Below, one piece after another: positions 13,513 to 22,133 of a DNA stretch of 33,761 bases. The notes below the pieces were generated by a model, which ran no database searches, was not told where the DNA came from, and worked only from the letters and a program-made list of their open reading frames with translations. The stretch comes from Sulfurovum sp. (GTDB taxonomy: Bacteria > Campylobacterota > Campylobacteria > Campylobacterales > Sulfurovaceae). A program made the position numbers and the translations under genes. Every line of letters starts with the position of its first letter. Position 1 is the stretch's first letter. The stretch lies in NCBI GenBank assembly GCA_027062365.1, contig JAMOTK010000040.1, positions 1-33,761 on the forward strand. Reading direction: 5' to 3'.

Positions 13513-14716
13513 TTTCTATCCGTATGTAGAGTTTGAGTATTTGGAGTTGTTTGTCTATGGCATATATCTTTTGGTCTAGTTTTCTAATCGTAAGTGAATT
13601 TTTCATGATACTGGTGTCTAAAGAGGTTTTTTCTCCTGCTTCTACAAGGTTTTGTGTTACTTTAAAAAGGTTCTCATAGATTTTGGCATCTTTCTTTGCC
13701 AACATGATTTTTTGGTCTAAGATAGCCAAACTGTTGTCAATCCAATTGTACTCTTCTTTGACTTGTGCTTCTTTGTCTAAGACTTGCACTGCTGCTCTAA
13801 GCTTTTCTACTTTACTGGCTTCTATATCGGTAAGAGAATTAATATCTAATGCCATAGAAATCGAAATACCATAGTTATAATACTGTTCTTTGAGATTGGG
13901 ATTAAAGAAAAGAGGGTTTAAATCTCCATCTAAATACTGCCCATTAAGAGAAACAGTCGGTAGATATTTTGCCGTAGTGACATGGGTATTGTAGTCTGCT
14001 TGTTTGGCTCTTAGTCTGTCTTTTTTGAGTTCTAAGTTTTCGCTACGGTAGAGATGTTTTGAGATGAGTTTTAGTTTAGGAAGCTTCAATTTTTTGGGGT
14101 TTTTATCACTTAGGAGTGAAAATCTTTGATTGAGTTCTAGCACCCTTAGTTTTAATTCCAATAAATTGGCTTCGTCTTGACTTTTTTTCAATATCGCTTG
14201 GTCTAAAAAGCTACTGTCCAAAAGTCCAGACTCATAGCTATCACGTTTTTGACGTATATCTATTTGGTCATTTTTGATTAAATACGTCATTTTTTCTTGT
14301 TCTAGTTTGTTCTTTTTGAGGTTAAAAAGTATAGAGACGGCATCGCCTATCATTTGTCTCTTTTGGAGTTTTATCTCTGCTCTATTGGCATGACGCATCG
14401 CATCAGAATATTTGATAGCATAATAAATCCCTCCAGAACGAAATATCGGCTGGTCTATCTGTATCGAGTAATTGTCACGAATCGTCGTCCCGTCTTTAAA
14501 TTGTGTAGAATAATTTTTATTATAACGCAACACCACAGGATTGACCCAACTTTTAGAAAGTTTGTCACTTTCAAGCTCATTACTCTCTAACTGATACTCA
14601 AATAAAAGACTTTTATTATTAGAGAGAATATCACTCAACTCATCGGCATATACTAAGGATGCCAAACATACACTACAAAGAACAAATAACTTTTTCAAAA
14701 CGTACAAACCCTTCAT
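13502..14716 (-). CDS. TolC-family outer membrane channel protein
   Basis: This 404-residue protein has a signal peptide (hydrophobic to about residue 24, ending VYA). It has the alternating long helices and outer-membrane strands of TolC-like proteins, for example YSIQIDQPIFRSGGIYYAIKYSD and its structural repeat YGISISMALDINS. TolC proteins form the outer exit of efflux pumps or type I secretion. No inner membrane pump or adaptor is encoded beside it. The annotated ATG overlaps the end of argD by 44 bases; a TTG at 14698 would give MKKLFVLCSVCLASLVYA, a cleaner signal peptide, and may be the true start. It sits between argD and the methyltransferase in one leftward operon. Confidence 0.85.
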   Translation of the reverse strand: MKGLYVLKKLFVLCSVCLASLVYADELSDILSNNKSLLFEYQLESNELESDKLSKSWVNPVVLRYNKNYSTQFKDGTTIRDNYSIQIDQPIFRSGGIYYAIKYSDAMRHANRAEIKLQKRQMIGDAVSILFNLKKNKLEQEKMTYLIKNDQIDIRQKRDSYESGLLDSSFLDQAILKKSQDEANLLELKLRVLELNQRFSLLSDKNPKKLKLPKLKLISKHLYRSENLELKKDRLRAKQADYNTHVTTAKYLPTVSLNGQYLDGDLNPLFFNPNLKEQYYNYGISISMALDINSLTDIEASKVEKLRAAVQVLDKEAQVKEEYNWIDNSLAILDQKIMLAKKDAKIYENLFKVTQNLVEAGEKTSLDTSIMKNSLTIRKLDQKIYAIDKQLQILKLYIRIENVL

Positions 14717-15869
14717 CTATTTCATCTTTAGAGATAGTAATACTTGGTAAAAATCGTACCGTATTACGCCCTGCTTTTAAGACTATCAGTCCCTCATCCA
14801 TACAGCCACTTGCAACACTCGCTTGTATCTGTGCATCTTTGGCACGAAGCCCTCGCATCAGTCCTAGCCCTACTTCTTTTTCAAAGAGGTTTTCATACCG
14901 TGTGGCAATACTTTGTAACTTGTCTGAAAAATATGCCAAAGTTTCAGCAATCACACCTTTTTCATCCAAAGAAGACAAGACTTCAAGCACAGCCAATCCA
15001 GCCGAAGCACTCAGATAGTTACCCCCAAAAGTACTACCATGCTCACCCATACTAAGTATCTCTTTGTGTGTGGTCATCACTGCCCCAATAGGCACACCAC
15101 CACCTAGCCCTTTGGCCAGAGTAATAATATCTGGCTCTATCTCATACAAGTTTGAAGCCAAAAATGACCCTGTACGATAGATACCCGTTTGTACCTCATC
15201 GACAATGAGCAAAATCCCTTCTGCTTTTAGGTGCGTTGAGAGTTTTTGTATTTCTTTTTTATCAAAAGGTTGTACCCCTCCCTCTCCTTGCACTAGCTCA
15301 ATAAGCACAGCCACCGTCTCATCATCAATGGCTTTATACACATCAGCGATAGACTTCTCATACGAAAACCCATCAGGATACGGCGAAAAGTGAGGCGTAT
15401 GAAAGCTCTCTTGTCCTGTAGCCTTTACCGTTGTGATAGTACGCCCATGAAAAGAGTGTTCTAAAGTAATAATCTTATAGCGTTTGTTATCAAACTTCGT
15501 TTCACCATACTTACGTGCTATTTTGATAGCCCCTTCGTTGGCTTCTGCTCCAGAATTAGCAAAGAAGATACCCATATCATAGCCACTTAATTCAACGATT
15601 CTTTGGGCAAGTTTGGCTTGTGGTTCTATCACTTGCAAATTGGATATATGGATGATACTCTTAGCTTGGTCACACAAAGCAGAAGTCAAAGTCTCATTCC
15701 CATGCCCCACAGAATTCACCCCAATCCCAGAAGCAAAATCAATATAATCCTTACCCTTATCATCATAAAGCGTTGAGCCTACACCTCTTACAAAATTGGT
15801 ATAATTTCGTGCGTACGTTTGTAATACATACTTTTTATCTTGTTGTTCTAATGTCATGTTATTTTCCAT
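14673..15869 (-). CDS. argD: Acetylornithine aminotransferase
   Basis: ArgD is a PLP-dependent class III aminotransferase that converts N-acetylglutamate semialdehyde to N-acetylornithine in arginine synthesis and can also serve lysine synthesis. The 398-residue length is typical. Visible are FASGIGVNSVGH, FFANSGAEANEGAIKIARKY, HSFHGRT, LIVDEVQTGIYRTG and LAKGLGGGVPIGA, with the PLP-binding Lys at about residue 250. The start may be the fifth-residue methionine (MTLEQQDKKYV). It is the first gene of the leftward cluster with the TolC-like and methyltransferase genes. The same window carries dapE, so both argD products could feed lysine and arginine pathways. Confidence 0.95.
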   Translation of the reverse strand: MENNMTLEQQDKKYVLQTYARNYTNFVRGVGSTLYDDKGKDYIDFASGIGVNSVGHGNETLTSALCDQAKSIIHISNLQVIEPQAKLAQRIVELSGYDMGIFFANSGAEANEGAIKIARKYGETKFDNKRYKIITLEHSFHGRTITTVKATGQESFHTPHFSPYPDGFSYEKSIADVYKAIDDETVAVLIELVQGEGGVQPFDKKEIQKLSTHLKAEGILLIVDEVQTGIYRTGSFLASNLYEIEPDIITLAKGLGGGVPIGAVMTTHKEILSMGEHGSTFGGNYLSASAGLAVLEVLSSLDEKGVIAETLAYFSDKLQSIATRYENLFEKEVGLGLMRGLRAKDAQIQASVASGCMDEGLIVLKAGRNTVRFLPSITISKDEIDEGFVRFEKVICSL

Positions 15870-15951
15870 TTTTATATTTTATTTATTATAGTTATGATTT
15901 ACTTAAAAGGTATTAAATTATCAACTCCTAGACCTAATGAAAGTTTTGTAG

Positions 15952-15973
15952 GGGCAAACCTATGTGTTTGCCC
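15952..15973. repeat. REP-like palindrome (GGGCAAAC / GTTTGCCC)
   Basis: An 8-bp perfect stem with a six-base loop lies within GTAGGGGCAAACCTATGTG. Sequences of the form GTAGGGGCNAACCTATGTGTTNGCCC are dispersed intergenic palindromes in many bacteria. It may also help end argD-distal transcription, but no T-run follows. Confidence 0.5.
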
Positions 15974-16024
15974 TTAAATTTAAATGATTATTTTCAAGTA
16001 TAATATCCATAATCACATGATTTT

Positions 16025-16033
16025 TGCTATAAT
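16025..16033 (+). promoter_or_regulatory. Extended -10 promoter (TGCTATAAT) of the candidate RNA gene
   Basis: This is a perfect TGC-TATAAT after a T-run. The expected start, about six bases downstream, coincides with the first base of the self-complementary segment at 16039. Confidence 0.5.
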
Positions 16034-16038
16034 ACCCT

Positions 16039-16220
16039 ATCAGTTGGCGATTATTGTTGAAGTGCATTGTGAGGAGTTAGGTGGGACAGGGTTAGCCTCT
16101 TATAAAGGATGTAACAGTGGACTCAATTCTAATTGTTATTCTTTTGCTACTTATCATAGTAACGAAAGCATATTAAAAGCTTATGAGAGAGCGACAACTC
16201 TCTCATCTGTCCCAACTGAT
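16039..16220 (+). ncRNA. Candidate structured small RNA in the argD-rlmB interval
   Basis: This occupies the middle of the 459-base interval without a convincing protein gene (15870-16328). The ends are exact complements: ATCAGTTGG (16039-16047) with CCAACTGAT (16212-16220). Inside, GACAG (16085-16089) can pair with CTGTC (16207-16211), and TGAGAGAG (16184-16191) pairs with CTCTCTCA (16198-16205). An extended -10 promoter is placed to start transcription at the first paired base. An 83-codon frame covers part of it but has no Shine-Dalgarno and an unconvincing composition. I do not recognise tmRNA, RNase P RNA or SRP RNA signatures. A 6S-like or clade-specific RNA is possible. No clear terminator follows. 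Confidence 0.35.
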
Positions 16221-16266
16221 GTTATTATAACATAAAAGTTTAAATTTAAAAAACAAATCATTTCTA

Positions 16267-16297
16267 GTTCCCATTACCACGCAGAAGCGATGGGAAC
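16267..16297. repeat. REP-like palindrome (GTTCCCAT / ATGGGAAC)
   Basis: A perfect 8-bp stem closes a 15-base loop containing CCACGCAGAAGCG. It belongs to the widespread GTTCCCA...TGGGAACGAG type of dispersed intergenic palindrome. It lies just after the 3' end of rlmB and could also protect or end its transcript. Confidence 0.55.
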
Positions 16298-16328
16298 GAG
16301 CAAAAATATTGTTGTTATTATAGCGTAT

Positions 16329-17087
16329 TTACAAAAATGCCAATAAAGAAGCTGTCACAGCTACATTTAGAGACTCTACACCTCTTTGCATAGGGATAGA
16401 GATGCTTTTGTCACTTAGTTTTTCTATGGCTTTGCTTACGCCATCGCTTTCATTGCCTAGTACAAATATCACTTTATCGCTATAGTTTTCCTCTTTGTAG
16501 TTGCTTTTTGCATTTGCGTTTAATGTGTATATATCTGTATTGTGTTTTCTAAATTCTTCCAGTGTTTTTTTGAGGTTTGAAGTCTTGATGATAGGCATTT
16601 TAAAAAGTGTACCGACACTGGCTTTGATGACCAAAGGCGATATTTGGGTACTGCCTTTGGTGGGTAGGAGTATCGCATCTATCGCACCTGCTGTGGCTGA
16701 ACGGATAATCATACCTAGGTTTTGAGGATTGTTGATGCCATCTAAGGCAAGGATATGATATGTGCTATGTTGCTCCAAAAAGCTCTTTTCATCTCCAAAA
16801 AATTCAAGCACGATATCGAGTGCTACCCCTTGGTCTTGTTTGGCATTTTTGGAGATGCGTGAGAGCGATTGTTTATCAAGATAGGCTACCTCTATCCCTC
16901 TTTGTTGGGCGATTTTTTTCATCGTTTCCAATACAGAAGCATCTTTATTAGAGGTACATAGGTGAAGTTTGTGTATGGTAATAGCTGTATCTTCTAAGGC
17001 TTCCAAGACGGCATTGCGTCCATAAATAGTCAGTACCTTGTCAAAAAATGATTTTTTTTCCAAATATTCTAAAGAGTCTTGCATCAT
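16329..17087 (-). CDS. rlmB: 23S rRNA 2'-O-ribose methyltransferase, SpoU/TrmH family (RlmB-like)
   Basis: This 252-residue protein has an N-terminal substrate-binding domain (IYGRNAVLEALE at about 21-32, typical of RlmB) and a C-terminal SPOUT knot with the three family motifs: ALDGINNPQNLGMIIRSA, VIFVLGNESDGVS, and SIPMQRGVESLNVAVTASL. RlmB methylates the ribose of a conserved guanosine in the peptidyl transferase loop of 23S rRNA, using SAM. The protein ends immediately after the last motif, as usual. The paralogue TrmH cannot be fully excluded, but the N-terminal domain favours RlmB. It is transcribed away from the gene at 17136. Confidence 0.85.
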   Translation of the reverse strand: MMQDSLEYLEKKSFFDKVLTIYGRNAVLEALEDTAITIHKLHLCTSNKDASVLETMKKIAQQRGIEVAYLDKQSLSRISKNAKQDQGVALDIVLEFFGDEKSFLEQHSTYHILALDGINNPQNLGMIIRSATAGAIDAILLPTKGSTQISPLVIKASVGTLFKMPIIKTSNLKKTLEEFRKHNTDIYTLNANAKSNYKEENYSDKVIFVLGNESDGVSKAIEKLSDKSISIPMQRGVESLNVAVTASLLAFL

Positions 17088-17135
17088 ATAGTATCCTTTT
17101 TGCTATTTTAACATATTTTATGGCTACAATATACT

Positions 17136-18206
17136 ATGATGAAACTTTTTTATAAAACTTTACTTCTTTTTGTGCTGATTCTCTCTACTACTCTCCTCTA
17201 CCAAAAAAATACCTATGCCTATCATACACTCGTACACATTGACCCCATACCCCATACTAAAATGCTTATCTCACAAGAAAAGTATGTCGATGCCCATACC
17301 TATCTTAGCTATTTTATGGACTTTGAGTATATGCAAGACAACAAAGAAGCCCATGACCTCATCAAAAAGATAGCCACCGTACGCTCTAGCCTCAAATACA
17401 CGTCTCAAAAGATTGCCCAAGGTATCAGCACGGGGACAAGTGATGAACTCTTAGGACAAGTCTCAGCCATAGGGTCAGATTTTTTCTTTATTGGGGATAT
17501 ACGTGATTTGGCACTAGAGGGGACGCATTTTTTTAAGGATGAAGAGGTCGATGCCGTCATCATCTCACTCTCTACCATCGGTCTAGTCGCTAGTGCTAGT
17601 ACGCTTTTTACTTTAGGCTCTAGTGCCATAGCAAAAAGTGCTGTCTCTGTACTCAAACTAGCCCACAAAAGCAAACGTATCCCTCTATGGCTCAATACCT
17701 ACCTACTCAAACACTCCAAAACGATACGAAAAACCAAAAGCCTTGCAAGTATTAGTCCTCTTTTTATCACGATAAAAAAGCTAGAACAAAGAGTAGGACT
17801 ACAAGAAATGCTCAAACTACTCTCTCAAAGTACAAACTTCAAAGAGTTACAATCTATCACAAAACTTTCTAAACGCTATGGTGCAAACACCCATACCCTC
17901 TTAAAACTCTCCCATAGAAAAGTGTTGAGCCATGCCTCATACTTGAAAAAGAGTAATATCAAAACGATTAAAATAGCTTCTAGCTATGGGTCTAATGGAT
18001 TTGTACATCTCATCAAAGGGGGAGAAAAAAACTTTATTACCACAACAAAGCGTCTTAAAGCCTTTGCAAAAATAGGCTACAAAGGGGAACTTTGGAAAAT
18101 ATTTTTGTGGCTTATGAAACATCTTAGCGATACCATGCTCATGCTCATTATGGGGGTATCCTCACTGTTACTACTCCCATGGAGAAGAAGACAAGCCAAG
18201 CGTTAG
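17136..18206 (+). CDS. Membrane protein of unknown function
   Basis: This 356-residue protein is not recognised as any family. It has an N-terminal signal or anchor (about residues 3-22), a helical region with a periplasmic character, and a hydrophobic segment at about 140-165 (DAVIISLSTIGLVASASTLFTLG). A long basic helical stretch with repeated short Lys/Ser/Leu blocks follows, then a C-terminal transmembrane helix (about 325-345) before a basic tail (WRRRQAKR). A -10-like TACAAT ends five bases before the ATG, so the mRNA may be leaderless. No Shine-Dalgarno is visible. It converges on hemF with five bases between. Confidence 0.6.
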   Translation: MMKLFYKTLLLFVLILSTTLLYQKNTYAYHTLVHIDPIPHTKMLISQEKYVDAHTYLSYFMDFEYMQDNKEAHDLIKKIATVRSSLKYTSQKIAQGISTGTSDELLGQVSAIGSDFFFIGDIRDLALEGTHFFKDEEVDAVIISLSTIGLVASASTLFTLGSSAIAKSAVSVLKLAHKSKRIPLWLNTYLLKHSKTIRKTKSLASISPLFITIKKLEQRVGLQEMLKLLSQSTNFKELQSITKLSKRYGANTHTLLKLSHRKVLSHASYLKKSNIKTIKIASSYGSNGFVHLIKGGEKNFITTTKRLKAFAKIGYKGELWKIFLWLMKHLSDTMLMLIMGVSSLLLLPWRRRQAKR

Positions 18207-18211
18207 TAATC

Positions 18212-19255
18212 TTATTTGTGATTGTCCACTGTCGGAGGGACACTCTCTCCACTGGCTTGTAGGCTAAGGGCTTGGGGGTATTTTTTGTAATGTTTTCTTA
18301 CTGCGTTGGCTAAGGCTATTTTGGTTTTTTCATTCACAGGGGTGGGGACTTCTTTTGGTAATGCTTTGAGTAGTGATTCTACTAATTTGTCTTGTGGTAC
18401 TGGCATTTTTGCTGTCCATGAGGCTAAAATATTTCTATTGATATGGGAGGGGATAGACCCCATGATACCTACATCATTTTGGTCATGGATAAGTAGCCCT
18501 GATGTCGTACCTCTATCAAGTGTCAAAACTTGGAAAAGATAGAGTGTATGGTATGCTAGTTGCTCTTCTTTGTCTTCTTTGCTAAAGCGAGGATGTAGTT
18601 CTAGTTTACTAGAGAGGATAGAGATATAGGTATCTATCACAGCTTCCCCTGCCTTTTGGGCAAAAATTTTATCGGCATTAAAATCACCAGAGTTAAAGCC
18701 CTCCAGATAATAATGGCTTACCCCTCGTGTCCTACCAAGGACAGGGATATTGAAGTATCTATCTCCTTGGGCTTTGCCCTCTTCATAATGCTCATGGCTC
18801 ACCTCTTCAAGCATCTTAGAAAAAATCTTTGCATCCAAATGAGACTCACTAAGTAAAGAAGGATTCAAATCTGCCATAATACGCCAATACCCTTTGCCAT
18901 CACGCATTTGAGTCCATGAGATGTGCATGTGCACAGAAGGGGCATGAGGATTACGTGGATGGATAATAGTCGAAATAGCTGTAGCAGAACCTAAGTTTTT
19001 ACGCTCATCGTCATCATAATGCACTTGTGACATATTGACCGACCCACGGTTAAAGACTATCTCATCTCTAGCTTCATAGCGTACCCCACCTCCATGCCTA
19101 CCTTCATCACGTCCCCACTCTACAGGTTCGCACGATTTACCTTCTCCATACGTTAAGGCGATAGTATTTAATTTACTCACAAAATACGCTTGTAGTCCTT
19201 CTACGAGATTATTGGCTTCTTGGGCTTGTTTAGATTTAGCTGGGATTCGTATCAT
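18212..19255 (-). CDS. hemF: Oxygen-dependent coproporphyrinogen III oxidase
   Basis: HemF converts coproporphyrinogen III to protoporphyrinogen IX in haem synthesis, using O2. The 347-residue protein shows GGGVRYEARDEIVFNRGSVNMSQ (cut across family blocks) and VIHPRNPHAPSVHMHISW at about residues 98-116, the best-known HemF signature with its conserved His. Also visible are YWRIMADLNPS, FNIPVLGRTRGVSHYYLE and LTLDRGTTSGLL. The presence of the oxygen-dependent enzyme suggests a micro-aerobic or aerobic lifestyle. The C-terminal 50 residues are a variable extension. It stands alone and converges on the unknown membrane protein gene. Confidence 0.9.
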   Translation of the reverse strand: MIRIPAKSKQAQEANNLVEGLQAYFVSKLNTIALTYGEGKSCEPVEWGRDEGRHGGGVRYEARDEIVFNRGSVNMSQVHYDDDERKNLGSATAISTIIHPRNPHAPSVHMHISWTQMRDGKGYWRIMADLNPSLLSESHLDAKIFSKMLEEVSHEHYEEGKAQGDRYFNIPVLGRTRGVSHYYLEGFNSGDFNADKIFAQKAGEAVIDTYISILSSKLELHPRFSKEDKEEQLAYHTLYLFQVLTLDRGTTSGLLIHDQNDVGIMGSIPSHINRNILASWTAKMPVPQDKLVESLLKALPKEVPTPVNEKTKIALANAVRKHYKKYPQALSLQASGESVPPTVDNHK

Positions 19256-19316
19256 GAGGTTGACCTTTGGATATTAAAATTTTTATCATTATAGCATACA
19301 AAATTTTATTTCATTT

Positions 19317-19325
19317 TGATACAAT
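19317..19325 (+). promoter_or_regulatory. Extended -10 promoter (TGATACAAT)
   Basis: It lies 30 bases before the lipoprotein ATG at 19356, with AAGGA between. It is the same promoter style as at 3045 and 33653. Confidence 0.5.
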
Positions 19326-19355
19326 ACTTTTATCAAAGCATAAAGGATTAAAAAG

Positions 19356-19745
19356 ATGACTTCTCGCCAAATATATAACACATTTTTTATAAGCATAGCA
19401 TTCTTACTCATGGGATGTACCCCTCCATTAGATATGAAAAGTCCACTCCCCTCAACTCATAGTAGCACCCCCTACATCAAAGACAGTGATACCAAACCCT
19501 CCACACAAAAACTGGCACTCTATAAACAAACCATGAGAAAGATTGGAGGTCAAATTCAACAAGATGAAAACTACCAACGTATCGCCTTTGCCAACGACCA
19601 AGAAAAATCATGGTTTAGATCATTTACCTATCGCCTATGGGATAGACAAATCACCCCTGAAGAATTTTTAGATGAAGGACTAACAAAATACCCAGACCAT
19701 GAATATGAATTTGAATTTATCATTAAAGCATTTGATGATTTGTAA
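19356..19745 (+). CDS. Small lipoprotein of unknown function
   Basis: The 129-residue protein has a lipoprotein signal ending LLMGC (Cys about 21). A Ser/Thr/Pro-rich linker follows, then a compact C-terminal domain with many aromatic and acidic residues (SWFRSFTYRLWDRQITPEEFLDEG). I do not recognise a family. A promoter and Shine-Dalgarno are visible just upstream. It is monocistronic and converges on the histidine kinase gene. Confidence 0.65.
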   Translation: MTSRQIYNTFFISIAFLLMGCTPPLDMKSPLPSTHSSTPYIKDSDTKPSTQKLALYKQTMRKIGGQIQQDENYQRIAFANDQEKSWFRSFTYRLWDRQITPEEFLDEGLTKYPDHEYEFEFIIKAFDDL

Positions 19746-19832
19746 TGTTTCTTGGCTGAGAGAGTTATAAATATCCTCAATTAAGAAATTATCATAAGGT
19801 ATAAAGCACTATAAAAATTAGCTAATTCTTAC

Positions 19833-20852
19833 TTAAATTTCAAAAGAAAAAGAAGAGCCTTTTCCTTCTTTACTCTCTATTTGGAGTACCGTATTGTGTA
19901 GTGTTAGAATGCTTTTAACAATAGAGAGTCCTAATCCCATAGAGTTATCCCACGTATGTGTACCTGAACGGTAAAACTTTTTGGTTACTTTTCCTATATC
20001 AGAAGATGAGATACCTGCACCTTTGTCTATTACTGATATTTTGTTATCTACCATTTTTATTCGTATGTCATCTTTTGAATATTTGAGTGCATTTTCCATC
20101 AAGTTTTTCAAAACAACTTCTATCAAGGTACGGTCTGCTTCGACCATACAAGACTTTGCTTCTATAATCATATCTCTTGTAGGATATTTTTCTTTTAAAC
20201 TATTTTTTACATTGACGAAGAGACGATACATATCAAAAGAAGTTGGGTGTAGTGTGGCTTCTCCACTTTCAAACCTATTCCATAGTACCAAACGGCTCAA
20301 TAATGCTTCTATTTTTACACCATTATTATAAATTTTATTTAAAAATTTAGCTTGTAATGCCTGAGGTATCTCTTTGTCATCTTCTAAGGTTTGTGCATAT
20401 CCCATAATAGAAGCGATAGGATTACGAAATTCATGGGCAATGGCTGAAATCATATCTCCTCTTTGACGGTTTTTGAGTTTGAGTTTAGCAGTGTATCGCT
20501 GTTTAACTGCTTCACGTTTTTTAGATGCTTTGAGGACTTTTATAATGTTTTGATTGATGTCCTCAAATTCTTGTGTAAAATAGGAAGATTTGTACGTAAT
20601 TTTATCTACTTTATCAATATCTTCTAAATAATGGTTGATAAGTAGTAACTCTTTTCTCATACGTTTTGCCATGGCTAAGATAATATACATAAAGAGCATA
20701 AAAGATAATCCCATCAAAATAATAGATATTATGACTACTTCTATATTGTCTATAAATAAAAGCATTAATGTAGAAAATATTAAAAAGATACTCACACTTA
20801 TGGTAACAAATCGTGCCATGATATATTCATGAAATTGTGGTCTATAATTCAT
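19833..20852 (-). CDS. Membrane sensor histidine kinase
   Basis: This 339-residue kinase has two adjacent transmembrane helices (about 12-33 and 37-60) with almost no periplasmic loop between them, so it probably senses within the membrane or cytoplasm. The phosphorylated His is in AHEFRNPIASIMGYAQTL (about residue 137). ATP-binding boxes are NLMENALKYS, VIDKGAGISS and MGLGLSIVKSIL. No response regulator is encoded beside it, so the partner is elsewhere. Its ATG follows the dapE stop by seven bases, so the two are probably co-transcribed, an arrangement that does not reveal the signal. Confidence 0.85.
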   Translation of the reverse strand: MNYRPQFHEYIMARFVTISVSIFLIFSTLMLLFIDNIEVVIISIILMGLSFMLFMYIILAMAKRMRKELLLINHYLEDIDKVDKITYKSSYFTQEFEDINQNIIKVLKASKKREAVKQRYTAKLKLKNRQRGDMISAIAHEFRNPIASIMGYAQTLEDDKEIPQALQAKFLNKIYNNGVKIEALLSRLVLWNRFESGEATLHPTSFDMYRLFVNVKNSLKEKYPTRDMIIEAKSCMVEADRTLIEVVLKNLMENALKYSKDDIRIKMVDNKISVIDKGAGISSSDIGKVTKKFYRSGTHTWDNSMGLGLSIVKSILTLHNTVLQIESKEGKGSSFSFEI

Positions 20853-20859
20853 TTGATAA

Positions 20860-21966
20860 CTAAAATTTTTGGGTTAAGGTCTTGAATACTTCATAAAGAT
20901 TTTCTACCTCAACAATAGAAGTACGTTCATTGGGTGCATGAATTGTATCATTTATCACACCAAACTCTACCACATCTATACCATACGCACCCATAAAACG
21001 TGCATCACTCGTCCCACCTGCTGTAGAGAGCTTCGTCTCTATACCTGTAATTTGTTCTATACTCGTAGACATTTTTTGTACAATGTCTGAATCTCTTGTT
21101 GTTACAAATGGATAAGAGCCTTGTGTAAGTTTGAGTGTATAATCTAAGCCATCCAAACACTTGTCAATATGAAGTTTAACCTTTTCTTTTGTTGTATTGG
21201 TAGAGTTACGTACGTTAAACATAATATTTAATGCACTAGGCGTTACATTGGTTACTTCCATACCTCCACGTATATCAGTAATAACCATTTGGCTTGGAGC
21301 AAAGTCATCATCTCCATTGTCTAGGTTAACTCCTGCAATTTTATCTAGTATAGGTGCTATCTGATGTACGGGATTAATCGCTTTTTCTGGGTAGGCAGCA
21401 TGTCCTTGTTTACCTTGGATAGTAAGATAGCCATTAATAGACCCTCGTCTACCTATCTTTATAGCATCCCCAAAAGTAGTCTCACAAGTAGGCTCTGCTA
21501 CCACACAATAATCAGGTAACATCCCTTGTGATTTTAAATGTTCGAGCATGATTACGGTACCGTATTTGGCATCACCTTCTTCATCTGATGTAAGTAAGAT
21601 AGAAAGCGTTCCATTAAAAGACTTGACCTCTTTACATGTTTGCACAAAAGCAGCGACACCCGATTTCATATCTTGTGTACCACGGGCATAAATATATCCT
21701 TCTTTAATCATAGGCACAAAAGGATTGCTCTCCCAATGGTCTCCTGCTGGTACGACATCTACATGCCCAGCAAAACAGAGGTGTGTCCCCTCTCCAAATT
21801 TTTTATATAAAAAAAGGTTCTTCACTCCTTCTTTATTTACATACATGGCTTCATATCCATCAAGATAAGATTCTATAAATTTTAATGCTCCTGCATCATC
21901 TGGTGTTAAAGATTTAAAACTCAATAATTTAAGTAAAAGGTCGATGACATTCATGGTTTTTCTCAT
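20860..21966 (-). CDS. dapE: Succinyl-diaminopimelate desuccinylase
   Basis: DapE hydrolyses N-succinyl-LL-diaminopimelate in lysine and peptidoglycan precursor synthesis and uses two Zn2+. The 368-residue length fits. Metal and catalytic blocks are LCFAGHVDVVPAGDHW (metal-binding His and Asp), YARGTQDMKSGVAAF, LLTSDEEGDAKYG (catalytic Glu pair) and TAGGTSDARF. A near-terminal EFGVINDTIHAPNERTSI closes the fold with a metal-binding His. It is the first gene of a two-gene unit with the histidine kinase. M20-family relatives such as ArgE are less likely given TAGGTSDARF. Confidence 0.93.
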   Translation of the reverse strand: MRKTMNVIDLLLKLLSFKSLTPDDAGALKFIESYLDGYEAMYVNKEGVKNLFLYKKFGEGTHLCFAGHVDVVPAGDHWESNPFVPMIKEGYIYARGTQDMKSGVAAFVQTCKEVKSFNGTLSILLTSDEEGDAKYGTVIMLEHLKSQGMLPDYCVVAEPTCETTFGDAIKIGRRGSINGYLTIQGKQGHAAYPEKAINPVHQIAPILDKIAGVNLDNGDDDFAPSQMVITDIRGGMEVTNVTPSALNIMFNVRNSTNTTKEKVKLHIDKCLDGLDYTLKLTQGSYPFVTTRDSDIVQKMSTSIEQITGIETKLSTAGGTSDARFMGAYGIDVVEFGVINDTIHAPNERTSIVEVENLYEVFKTLTQKF

Positions 21967-22133
21967 TTTTAGTAATTTTCATTATTATATACAAGATTTA
22001 TTAGATTATCCTTTATAGAAAATATTTCATATAAAATTATCTTTTATAGCATACTACTGATTCTTTTTAAGTTTTATCCTTGTATAATCTATGATAAAAC
22101 TAAGTTTAATACGTTTAGTCTAAAAGGATTTCT

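Noticed and set aside
16039-16220. tmRNA or RNase P RNA
   Set aside because: No GGGGCTG...TTCGAC start or tag frame as in tmRNA, and no RNase P core sequence; only the closed ends are reminiscent.
15984-16235. 83-codon frame between argD and rlmB
   Set aside because: No Shine-Dalgarno, odd composition, and it overlaps a strong extended -10 and complementary segments that suit an RNA better than a protein.
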